NCBI GenBank assembly: GCA_021904315.1
Contig: CM038913.1
Span: forward strand, 7,749,958 to 7,813,957
DNA length: 64,000 bases
From: Sphagnum magellanicum
Taxonomy: Eukaryota; Streptophyta; Sphagnopsida; Sphagnales; Sphagnaceae
Reading direction: 5' to 3'
The translations under genes were made by a program, and so were the position numbers. The notes beneath the pieces were generated by a model that was not told where the DNA came from, ran no database searches, and saw nothing but the letters and a program-made list of their open reading frames with translations. Numbering within the stretch: the stretch's first letter is position 1; every line of letters begins with the position of its first letter. Positions 33,380-44,066 of this stretch are shown here, piece by piece.

Positions 33380-34100
33380 CTAGTGGTAACCCTTGCCTGC
33401 AAGGCACAGACGGTTTTCAAATGTGGCACATTTCAAGTGGTCGTAAGGTTACTTCAAACTTGGAACACCCACTAAGTCGGAACTAAAATAAAAGCCCGGC
33501 TAAAATATGGAGGAAGGAGGCATCCATCCATCCATCCACTCATTCATCCATTCATCCCAAGGTTGAGGGACCCTATAAACCTTATAAGAGACCTTACAAA
33601 CCCAAACCCTCCCTTGCTAGTGTGCCTTATCTCCAATTTTTTCATCACTCCTTGAAACAAATATTTGCCGGAGAAAGAAAACCCCCAAAAGAAAAAGAAG
33701 GGCGCTCAGAGTAGCGGGAGGGCCCCATTTCTCAGTGTGAAAAAATATGTCTCCACCAACGGACCCCTCCCTCGTTCGCCCCCCCCCAAAGCAACGTCCT
33801 TTAGAGTCGAATGGGCTCGGCACCGAGCACACGGCAATATTGTTTATTCTCTGTCCAATGGTCTCTCGCCTCCTCACCCACCGGTTCCCCCCCCCAATGG
33901 TCCATCCCACCCCATGTGTAACTTCCCAGCTCACCACTTTTACCCCAACACGATACTTACCCCTGAAAAGCATCATTCCACCCGTCTGATTCTCGATCTA
34001 ACGCTCCTAACTCACTTTATCACATCTTTATTCCTCTCCCCCCCAGGGTAACTTAAAGTAAGTTAAAGTAAGATAAAGACAGACGGACTGATAGACGCGA
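33380..34100 (-). mobile_element. Helitron-like element, 3' end resolved, 5' end approximate
   Basis: On the minus strand the sequence ends with hairpin CCTTGCAGGCAAGG (33391-33404), then GTTACCACTAG and a T outside (A at 33379). That is the Helitron 3' signature: hairpin about 11 bases before CTRR, inserted before T. The 5' side is probably among CAGTCCGTCTGTC motifs near 34070-34100, but no exact TC start could be chosen. The interior is more GC-rich, with ATCC repeats at 33520-33560 and proline-rich overlapping frames at 33617-34051 that look non-coding. No Rep/helicase is present. Confidence 0.55.
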
Positions 34101-34176
34101 TCGATGGCTGGCGTGTGTCTCTCCGCCACCACAACCCACAGCGCCAAAATTATACAAAGGCCGGTTCTGCCATAGA

Positions 34177-34990
34177 ATGCTTTTGCAGCAGAATTGTCGT
34201 GTCAGACATACACAGATACTAAGTGAATTAATATATAAGATTGAAGGAGCTTCACAGATTGAGCGAAATCAAAGTCCCCTTGCAAAATCGAAAAACCAAC
34301 AATTGAAAGAAAAGCTAGGAAGAAAATGGACTACTACTAGTGATGTGATGACTTTTGTTATTTTTGATACTTTGCAGCAAAGTTTTGAAAAGCTTGTTGA
34401 TCAACTAGTTGATGAAGTTTTAATGAGCTATGAGAGTTGAGCTATAACAATTTCAATGGCGTTGCACATCATCATGTAGATCATACAATTACTCATGAGT
34501 TGTAGGAAGAGATGAACTTGTTAGTTGCCAAGTTTGGGCTTGTCAAGTTGTAGAAACAACATGTGAAAAAAACTTTGAGACCTTTAAAAGAAAAGTTAGC
34601 TGGTGAAACATAGAGGACAATAAAAACTTGAAAGAAAAGTTGAATAAAGATAGACATGTTGTGCATGTAAAAGGACAAGAGGTCCAAAACATGGAAAGGC
34701 TTTCTTTAAAACTACAATTCAACAACAACAACATGAGCTTGTTTCCAAATCTTTGAGCTCAAGAAGTAACTCCATGATAGAGTTGCAACCACAAAACTCA
34801 AGGTGTTTTACTTGAACAAAAGTTCCAAGCAAGTGAAGAAATTGCAGCTGAAGTTTTATTCGGTGATTAAAAACAAAGATGACATGCACTTGTGGAAGCG
34901 GACAACAAGAGAGCGGATTCGAACCCAAAAGTGGAAGAAGGCATAATGGCAACACAAAAATATAGTAGCAAGCAAGCAACAAAGAATATT
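34177..34990 (+). pseudogene. Decayed coiled-coil-like coding sequence, family not recognised
   Basis: An 87-codon open frame (LSELIYKIEGASQIER, LQQSFEKLVDQLVDEVL) is followed across several stops by Glu/Lys-rich segments (NKNLKEKLNKDR, QEVQNMERLSLKLQ, VEADNKRADSN) with heptad-like spacing. It could be a captured host gene fragment next to the Helitron-like element, or part of an older transposon protein. Confidence 0.3.
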
Positions 34991-35330
34991 TCTGAAACAT
35001 AAATATAATATAATATTATTAATTTAGAATATATTTATATATACTATGTACCATACTATATACACATAAATGTATGTGTATATTAATATGCACACAATAT
35101 ATTAGTATTAATATGTTATAAAATATATATTATATATAATATGTATATATAATACATATATTTTATAATACACACATATATATCTATTCAATATTTATAC
35201 TTTATATACAAATATTTATTGAATATATATAATTAATATTTTGTAATAAAATTATAATTTCCAATTGTGTAAATTATATTTAATCAATATTTTTTTAAAT
35301 TTAATTTTATAAAATTAATATGTTGTAAAT
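34991..35330. repeat. AT-rich low complexity with TATATAATA palindromes
   Basis: Nearly pure A/T, with repeated ATATATAATATGTATATA-type motifs. Confidence 0.7.
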
Positions 35331-35334
35331 TTAT

Positions 35335-36330
35335 GAAGCCTAAACCCATGGACAAATTTGATAAAACTTGTTAATTTTGGTTAAAATAACATAAATTTGT
35401 TGAACTATGTTATTTTGAGTAAACTTGGGGTGATGAAAGCTAAAGTTGGTTATTTTGGTTAAACTAGGATAAATTTTCTTATATTTTGATAAATTTGGGC
35501 GAAAATTTTAAAAAATTGGTTTAAAATAATAAATTTAGTTAAACTAAATGATTTTGGTTAAATTTGGTTAAACCTAGATTTTAAAAAATTAATTTGGTTA
35601 ATTATTATTGAAATTGAATACATTTGGTTAAACCTAGAAAATTTTAGTTAAAATTGTTATATATTTTGCTAAATTTGAATTAACTAGGCTAAACTTGTAT
35701 ACTTAATTTAAATTTGGTTAAAATTGGTGAAATCAAGTTACATTAAGCCATTTAAGTTAACTTGGTTGAACTTGGTTAAATTTGAATAAATTGGCTAAAC
35801 TTGGTTTAAATTTGTTAAATGTATTTTCAAAAGGTATTTTGGTTGAACAAGGGCCAAAATTAGGCTAAATTGAGCTAATTTAATCTAAGTTTAGCTAAAC
35901 TCGATGACATCTAAAGGTTGTTAAAATTGGTACATTTAGCCAAATTAAACTAAACTAAGTTACATATGTTAAAGTATGCTACATAAATTAGGATGAGCTA
36001 AAATAAGATTGATTAGAATAATTTAAATTATTTAAAATAAACTAGGCTACTTGAGGTAAATTAGCCTTTAGATGGTTAAATTAGGTTAAACTAGGATTGG
36101 ATTAAATTAAACTAGGTTTAAATTTATTCATATTAGAATATATACCTAGTCCTATCCAAAGGCTACTTATTAGCAAGAATTTGAACCCACCTAAACCTAT
36201 ATTTAGTAGTTAGTTGTGACCTAATTTGTCTATCTAAGCTTATTTAAGGTCTACTTAGATTTATTAACCTTTTTACTTAGCCTAGCTTGTTTAACCTACC
36301 CATGTATGTACCTACTAAACCTAACATTTC
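35335..36330. repeat. TTTGGTTAAA degenerate array grading into CCTA motifs
   Basis: Dozens of variants of TTGGTTAAACTTGG and TTAAACTAGG, without a fixed period, change near 36100 into ACCTAAACC/CTACTTA motifs like those at 14580-15345. Confidence 0.65.
36165..36235 (-). other. tRNA-like (SINE-type) segment with B-box-like motif
   Basis: The minus strand reads GGTGGGTTCAAATTCTTGC, close to the B-box GGTTCRANNCC. Like 14868-14935 it sits inside CCTA-rich repeat. Confidence 0.35.
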
Positions 36331-36491
36331 ATGGTTACTAATCATGTAGTTGTAATATTATAGTCATATGAGACTAAAAGTCTTATAATCATGACTAAAA
36401 TCATATATGATTGGGTCATATTGCTCCATGACTAAGTTTGCACATTAGTCAGAATATGTCCTAGTCATGGATGCTATGTTTTGGTGTAGTG
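36330..36491 (-). mobile_element. CACTA-like terminus (one end only)
   Basis: 36478-36491 reads GTTTTGGTGTAGTG, complement CACTACACCAAAAC. The region inside has many TAGTCATG/CATGACTA motifs, typical of subterminal repeats, and shares CCTAGTCATGGATG with the end at 12329. The low-complexity array to the left may be its interior. Confidence 0.5.
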
Positions 36492-38425
36492 TGTTTTACA
36501 AATTCTATAGAAGAAACACTTTCATAGTTCATAAGGACATCATAAAGAGAAATTTTTTTAATTTATGATTTAAAAAACCAAAATATTGAAACAATTAATT
36601 GAACACATTAAATTCTTGTGATGAAAATTGATGAAATTTTATTCAAGAATTTGATGTCCATATTTGTTTGAATCATCCTCCACATATTGCAAAATTATAC
36701 ACCAAATCAAAAAAAAATTTTAATCAAAAAGTTTCAATCTTACAACTTAATTTGCTAATGAAACATTTTTGCTGACAATCTTAATTCATGGTATGCATTA
36801 TATTAAACGTCACACATATAATTAACCATGTTAATTTAAAATTAGTGCCGTATGAAAATCCATTGGGAATAACAAAATTCCTAAACAATAAAGTAAATAA
36901 ACTACATTCATTACATTAGTTCATATTTGCATAATGAAAAAATTTAAGAATTGATTTCTTTTTTTTGTTAATTGTGAATTACAAGTTCATTTTGACATGT
37001 CCAAATTGATGCTTAAACCAATGTTGGCTAGTTCTTGTGGTTTAAAAAAAACCATTAGACGTAGGTGTAAAGTCTTTTGTAAAATGGAAGACCCTTTTGT
37101 TTTAGGTTTAAGAAATATTGAAAATAACTAAAAGTAATTGTCACTTTTGGAGTAAAGTCCAATTTTTAGCCTAATCGTCCTTTCCTTGGTAAAGTATGCA
37201 ATGCTTTATAAGATTCATTGGTTTTGGGTCGAATGTAAGTTTATTTTTAATTACCTAGACCAAAGACCACGAGGAGAACATTTTTTGAACCTCCAATAAG
37301 ATGAACCAATATGTGTCTACATGTTTAGTTTTTCTCCTATTTAGGGGTAGGGATAGAGGATCTTGATTTTTTTTGGATTTAAAGGTTTTGTTCCCTCGCT
37401 TGTTCCCAAATGAAAGAATGAAAAAAGACACAACATAACAAGTCAATGGATTAATAGGGAAGTGCAACATGAGAAGAATGAAATCAAAAACTAAAATCAA
37501 AAATTTGCACCAAGGCTACTTATTACAATTTTGTGTTCTCAAAAGAATAAAAAGAAAGAGGAGAGAAGATATTTATAATAAAAAACACTTTGTATTTAAT
37601 ATTTGGAATCCTCCCCAATCAATTCAAATAGTAGACCACTTATGTGATTGCTTTGCACCTCCATGCCTTTTCCCAATACTAGGCCACTTATGTGGCATGC
37701 TATTTGTTTTTCTATCTAGTTGTTTATTTACCATATAGCTATCAAGCCATCTATCATGTGCATGTTCCTTTTTAAGAAAACCTCTTTTTAAAACCAATTT
37801 TGGCTTTCTTTCACAAATTCAAACCTTCATCCTTCAACATTTAAAAGGTGGAATGACAAACACAATGCATGAATGCATAAAACCAAGCAAGCTTTAAAAA
37901 AACTCAATTTTTTTTCATATCTCTTGCTACAACAAAATAAAATTTACATTCATGCCTTAATTTATTGTATGTATCAAATAAATTGTGAAGTGAATTTAAA
38001 CAACTCCAATGTGCATAATATTTATTTTCTCTTCATCCTAGTTTTCAATTTATGTTTTAAGACAATATATCAATAGTTGACAATTTTAAAGTTATTTATG
38101 TGCATGCTATTTATGAATCAAACATAAATGCAAAGTAAAAACATGATTTTTTTTTCAACAAATTGGTGCACAATGCTATCAAATTCAGCATATCCACACA
38201 AATAAAACATACACACAAGTGTAGTTGGGCATGACACATCAAGTTCAATCTTACATAATAGTTGCACAACATGAACAATTTTTTTCAAATTTTGGAATGT
38301 ACCCCATGTTATGATAAACTTTTTAATTATAACTAAAATTAAATGCTTTTCAATGAAAAGCATGTACATTGGTCTATGATCAATCCTTCAAAAGCAAGGA
38401 TTAAGGTATTGTCCAGTGTGGGGGA
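36492..38425. other. Gene-free stretch
   Basis: No recognisable gene or element; short open frames only. Confidence 0.5.
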
Positions 38426-38429
38426 ATTT

Positions 38430-38710
38430 ATTATTGTTATTTTAATTATTGCCAATTTTAAGTTTTTGGAGAAATAATCAAAGAATTGTTAGTTTTGGGT
38501 ATTTAGAATCAAAACACCCACTGGTTTTAAGTATTTGAAAAAAATCAAAATCAAAGAACTCTGGATTTTGGGTATTTCAAGAACCTCAAAAACCATAAGT
38601 TTCATGAAAGAACAACTAGTCTTTTAGGCTGTTATTTGATTTTTTTCAAAAATGAAAAGAATAATTATGTATCAAAATCAAAAAATTGATTTTTTGATAA
38701 TAACACGTTC
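38430..38710. repeat. Dispersed repeat with CAAAGAACTC motifs, copy 2
   Basis: Shares AATCAAAGAA, TTTTGGGTATTTCAA, TTTCATGAAAGAAC and a TTTTTTGATAATAAC end with copies at 26960 and 52030. Confidence 0.5.
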
Positions 38711-38714
38711 ACAC

Positions 38715-40920
38715 TTGCAGTTATCGTTTTGTTAAATCTTTGTTCCAATAACTTTGTTCACGCTTGCTCAAATTTAACAATTGGTAGTTGATGTGTACAT
38801 ATGACGTGGCACACTAATAATGCACTTACCACTAACTAGTAGTTCATTAACAACATAATTGAAAATGATAAAATTCATTACAAAATGTAGATTCATGCAT
38901 GTTACAACGTGTTTTAACAATGGTAAACGAACAAGTTCGAAACTGGTATGATAAAACTAACTACAATTGAAGCTCCAAAACAACAATAGAAGTGTTCCAT
39001 TGTGAAGGGAAGCTTTGCTTTTCCATCATGGAAGGAAGTTTTGAAGCAAGGACATTAGTGCTCCATTGTGGAAGGAAGGACTAAAATAGGAACAACATGA
39101 GACATTTTGTCCCCAAGAAAAATAATGTTCCATCACAAAGGGACACTTTGAAATAACAAAAACATGAGAAGTTTTGAAAATGGTTTCAAATTTGAATGCA
39201 AATGTGTAAGCAAATGCATGTTCACATATAAGTGCAAGTGCACAAGGAGGTGCAAATTCATAGACAAATTTTGGAGGAAAAACATCCATATGTCATGGAT
39301 GAGATCGTGGTGCTAGCAGATCGAAAGAACAAGGTGTGATTCTTTAGCAGTGACACAAGAACACAAAAATGATGCTGCAAAAACTATAAGGAACACTAGG
39401 GAGCTAATTGAAAATGTTGCGAAAATGACAACGTTGCATAGCAAAGCAAGAATTGATGATAATACAAAGTTGTAAAGCAAAACGAAAAATGAAAACGAAA
39501 ATCAAGCTAGCTTGAGGTGTGAAATGAACATGAAAGAACCTTCCAAGGAACTTTGATGATTGCATATTATCACTTTTGGCCGTTAACAAAAAAGAGATAC
39601 CCTAAACAATGCTTGTTCATCAAAACAAACTTTAATCAAGAGACCCATCTTTAACCCCATGTGTGAACAAAGATAAAATAAAATTAATGATCATAAGGTA
39701 GATAGTGTCGTATTAGGAGCCAATGGCTATAATCCTACAAGATACTTTCAAGCTAGGGCCTATCATTGTGACAACCTATCCCTAAACGTGAATAAACATT
39801 AAGTGATATTATATACTAGAATTGATATTTGATTGTTTCAGAACTTTATTTATCAACCTTAAGAATTGCCTCCATACTCAACATGGGTTCAGTGCAATTT
39901 CTAATACCCGCTCAACACTAGTATTGTCTTTACTACTTATCCATTCTCCTAACAATCATACCTTCAAATGCCAACTTGTGTAAAATGTGTTAAAGCTTTG
40001 CTAGAGTTTGGCGATGGATGAAAATGGTCATAACTTTAGAAAGTTGAACACTGGATGAAACTAGCAAAATTGAACTTGGGCTAGCAGGACAATTGAGGGG
40101 TTGATACACAATGTCAATTTCTTAAAGAAGTTGGAACAACTTCGTTGGGTGTTCATCCATTGTCCCACTTTCTTGGGGGAGGTTGGCCCCATTTCTTCAC
40201 ATTTTCAAGCTCAGCCATTTGTCCATTTTCTGCAAGAACACTTGAGCCAATTCTCCAGGACTTTTCAATCCATCATCCAACTTTTGCCAACAAATGTGTT
40301 CCTTTTCAAAGTGTCAACTTCCCCAAATTTTCACAACACTTTCTCAAAATTTCATCCATTTGTGCAAGTTCTCTAAATGCCTTCCCATAAGAAATGGGAC
40401 CAACTTTTTTTCAGATTTTCATCCACTATGCAACTAGTCCAAGTGGTCAATCTAAACCGACATTCTATTTTCAGGCATACTTAAGAATAAAATAATAAAA
40501 TAATAAAATAAAATAATAAAGAAGATTACATTCTTGTTAGGCCCCACCAGCACCACTACCTTAACTTATGACATTTTGCACCAGAAATTGCATTATTTAT
40601 TATTTATTTAATTGCATTGCTTAACTCATTGCACCTTGGCAACTTGGATATTAATTATATTATTTGTAGAAATGTTGAAATTCTCAAAAAAAAGAAGATT
40701 TTTTCCAAAGAAAAAAGATCCGTTTTATGGGAAGTAAAGAATCTTTTAGAATATAAAATGTTTTAGACTTTTTGGCATGGAATCTTCAAAAATAAATAAA
40801 TAAATAAATATTCAAGAGACATGTGTTGAAGCCTGCCCCTGTACTCTGGGAAGGTGACATAAAGTTGACAAATTATCAAAAGAACAATGTGACCTCCAAA
40901 GCAGGGTTTCTTTTAAAGAA
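38715..40920. other. Gene-free stretch
   Basis: Four diverged copies of TGTTCCATTGTGGAAGGAAG lie at 38993-39145. Simple AATAA repeats occur near 40490-40520, and AAAT repeats near 40790-40810. An open frame of 91 codons at 40101-40376 (+) has no motif. Confidence 0.5.
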
Positions 40921-40924
40921 TTTT

Positions 40925-41050
40925 TGGATGTAGCCAAAAGTGACAATCATCCAGCAAATAATTTAGCCACATTTGGCTACAATAATACATATGAAGGTAA
41001 AAAACAAAAAAAAAAACAGAATCCTTGTATATTCTTGGCTACCTTCTGGA
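40925..41050 (+). repeat. Direct duplicate upstream of the RING gene, copy A
   Basis: Matches 42447-42560: ATGTNGCCAAANNTG, GGCAATCATCCAG, TTTAGCCACRTTTGGCTA, a TATGAARGTA block and ATCCTT-TATATNCTTGGCTA. Confidence 0.65.
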
Positions 41051-42446
41051 ACTTATCATAAGACTCTGGCTATTTGGAAGTCTAGTTCAAGGACTTAGCG
41101 TGCTGAGGCCAACACTGCAGGCCCCCCTTTCTTCAAACCTTCACTCGCTGGCACCTACGAGGCTTGTGAGTATGTCAAACCGAGAGATGGTAATCTAGAC
41201 CAACCACTTGGGAAGTTTGTAGCCAGTATTAGTCCCACCCATCTAGAGATTGGGGTTAGCCCAAGGTCGTGAGGTAAGCATGAATGCCAAAGCTTCACTA
41301 AGTGCGTGGCTTTCCATGTACATCTTACCTAAGTCTTTAGGGAGGCACGAGAATGGAATGAAATGATGATGGAACAACATCAAGATGTAACCACATGCAA
41401 AAAGTGGTATTTAAATTCAAAATCTTGCTAATTTCAAACACTTTTTTGGCATGAAAAATCCTTTGTATAGATTAAAATCATATTTTTCGGGTCAAAATTT
41501 GACAAAAATTCGCCAATAAAATAAACTCTCCAAGTCCATAGGGTCAAACCACAAGAAAGGGTTGGCCACACAATCAACATAAACCATGTGAGGACGACAA
41601 CACCCTTAGGGTGAGTCAAAAAATATTGAGGAAGATTTGGCAAAAATATTGGCTATTTTTTGTAATGGTCCAAAAATGGAAGCCTTAGCCAATATAATGC
41701 TTAATTGAATCATCACTCCTATCCTTTCAATCATGTTTAATTCACAATTTAAAAATGTCTCCCACTATATTTATATTTATATTTTGGCATTTGAGCACCT
41801 TCACAACCCAACATGGAAATAGTAAATAGCTATTAAAACCAACTTAATGGAAGAATTTTTTAAAATTCTAATTGGATAAAAATAACATTCTTTTTCCTTT
41901 GCAAATTTGCATTGAACCTTGGAATTGGAAATCTTATTTACTAGTTTGCTTTTTTTTTTTTTTTTTTGTGGAAATCTTGTGTCAAATAGGCATTTAATCA
42001 CTTTTGGCATAATAATAAAAAATCACTCAATGATACTCAATATGTTCCCATCACGTTCCCAAAAGTGTCCCCAAATTCTCAATGTGTTCCCTAAGACGTC
42101 CCCAATAGCACCTGGTTTTTTTAATCTCATATTGTTTGGTTCAATTGCCATGTATAGGTAATAAATTGTAAAGGGGTTCCAAAGGGAAGCCTGAGAAAGC
42201 ATTCTTCTATTTTGGGGAAGCATATTTTAGGCTCCGAGGTTCGGGGAATGGTTCATGATCCAAAAATATTGGTGATGGGCCAATCAAATAATTTCTTCTC
42301 CAAAAACAAAAAACAAAAAAAACAAAACTACTGTGGGCGCACTCTTCACTAATTAATAAACTGAGGGTAAAACCATAATAAATAAAAAATATATTACCTA
42401 CTCAGATCTCAGTGTTTTTTTTTTTTTTTGTTTTTGTTTTTTCCAA
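41051..42446. other. Gene-free stretch
   Basis: 41085-41350 is locally GC-richer and unrecognised. A 17-base-class poly-T tract lies near 41950-41967. No gene seen. Confidence 0.5.
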
Positions 42447-42560
42447 ATTTGTGATGTTGCCACATTGGCAATCATCCAGAAGGGGATTTAGCCACGTTTG
42501 GCTATAGATCAGCTATGAAAGTAGAAATTGATTAAAATCCTTTTATATCCTGGCTATCTA
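42447..42560 (+). repeat. Direct duplicate upstream of the RING gene, copy B
   Basis: See 40925-41050. It lies about 0.3 kb before the probable promoter. Confidence 0.65.
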
Positions 42561-42779
42561 CTTGGTTGAAAAATGGATAGAAACATGGCGATTATTTAGA
42601 TTTTTTTATAAATTTTCTGTTTTTGGCGATTTTGTTATTGAGAAAGTGAATATTCGACAAAATATTATTGTTTTGGAAAAAATTCGCCACATGAATTTTT
42701 TAAAATATAAATAAATTAAAAAAATGCTGAACTGTCTGAGATATTACCTAGTGGTCGGTAGAATGATAATTAGGAGAGA

Positions 42780-43817
42780 CACAGCAGGGGGGGCACGTAA
42801 TTACTAATGACGTCATTTGATTCATTAATGACCCACTTAATTAAAGTTTAGCCTAAAAAAGCGCTCTGGGAATTCCCGCAGTGCACTTGCCACTCTCTCC
42901 TTCTGCCTCCGCCTTCCCTCCCTCTCCCTCCCTCCTTCCCGTTCCTCGTCGCTTCATGTCTGTTGTGCGTGGGCCCCCGTGGCGTCGTCCCTCCCTTGTG
43001 CTGTTCGTCACGGATAGCTCACCTTTCCATTGACAAATTGCATGCTTGCCACACACAAAAAACCAAAGGTAAAACTGCGGTGCTTCTGGATCCTAAAATC
43101 TTAGGCTTCAAAATCTCATCTAAACCCCAGCAAGGAAGGAAGGAAGGAAGCTCTGGCGGGCGGGGAAGCTATTGTTGTCGTGGTTTCTGTATATCTGCTG
43201 CTACTCTTCTCTGTTTGTCCTCCCTTTCGTTTTTTTGTTGTTTTTGAGTGCTGTTTTTTTGGGGGGAGAAACATTTCTCTCCCGTTCCAAGTAATTAATT
43301 GTGTGGGAGGTTTCTTGTTTCTTCTTGGGTTTACTGGGGTGGAAGAAGACGAGGGCGAGGACGACTCTTTTGCCTCCTCTCTTCTTTACTCTAGTTTCCT
43401 TCGCTTTACAATTCTTTGTAGAATGTCCGTTTCAATTGCGATTTCTAAGCGCAGAACTCCCAAGGCCAGACACAAACTTCAAATTGAGAGGATAGTTTTT
43501 ACAGCATTTTGGACTTTTTCCGGAGCAGGGACTTGCTGCGGCTACCAGTCTGCTGATCTCTCTAGAGAGAGAGAGAGAGAGAGAGAACAACAAATCGCTC
43601 GTTATCAGATAGTGTCGCGGTGAAATCGGGTTTTCCACTTGTCTTTCTTTTCCAAGTTTCTGTTTTGGCCAAGGAACAGTTGCTGGAAGTGCTTGTCTCC
43701 CCCCCTCCGGGCCTCTGAGACTCAATTCTTTTCGGCTGCAAAGGAGACTGTACCCGCTTCTTGAACCCTTTGGGTTCGGGGGACACTTGCCCCTTCAGTT
43801 GCTTCACAAAAGAAAAG
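42780..43817 (+). promoter_or_regulatory. Promoter and long 5' leader of the RING-H2 gene
   Basis: AT-rich DNA changes at about 42870 to a CT-rich tract (CTCCCTCCCTCCTTCCC, 42900-42950), usual for plant 5' leaders. TTTAGCCTAAAAAAGCG at about 42848 is the best TATA-region candidate. The leader contains upstream ORFs, the longest 147 codons at 43180-43623, and a GA microsatellite. It ends at a strong donor AAAAG|GTAAGTG (intron from 43818). The acceptor before the ATG at 44067 is unresolved; TTTGTAG near 43951 and GATGTAG near 43990 are candidates. Confidence 0.6.
43564..43586 (+). repeat. GA microsatellite in the 5' leader
   Basis: About eleven AG/GA repeats. Confidence 0.9.
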
Positions 43818-44066
43818 GTAAGTGTTACGAACTCTACTCACAAAGCGAATTTTTGAATGAGAGCGTTGATGACATTAGCATCTGTTTTCTTGCAAAACAC
43901 ATTCAGCATAACAGCCAGACTCTTCGCGTTGCCCATCATTTGTAGAATTACAGAGCAGCCAGACTCTTCAAGTCTCCATCCGATGTAGAATTAGGGTTTG
44001 ACATCCATCATGGTAAAGAAAGACCCTTGTGTGATAATGGCCAGGTGGTGAGAGTACAGCCAAAAT

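Noticed and set aside
33617-34051. Overlapping 119-128 codon frames on both strands, proline/glycine-rich
   Set aside because: Both strands open because of GC-rich low-complexity DNA inside the Helitron-like element; no motif or codon signal.
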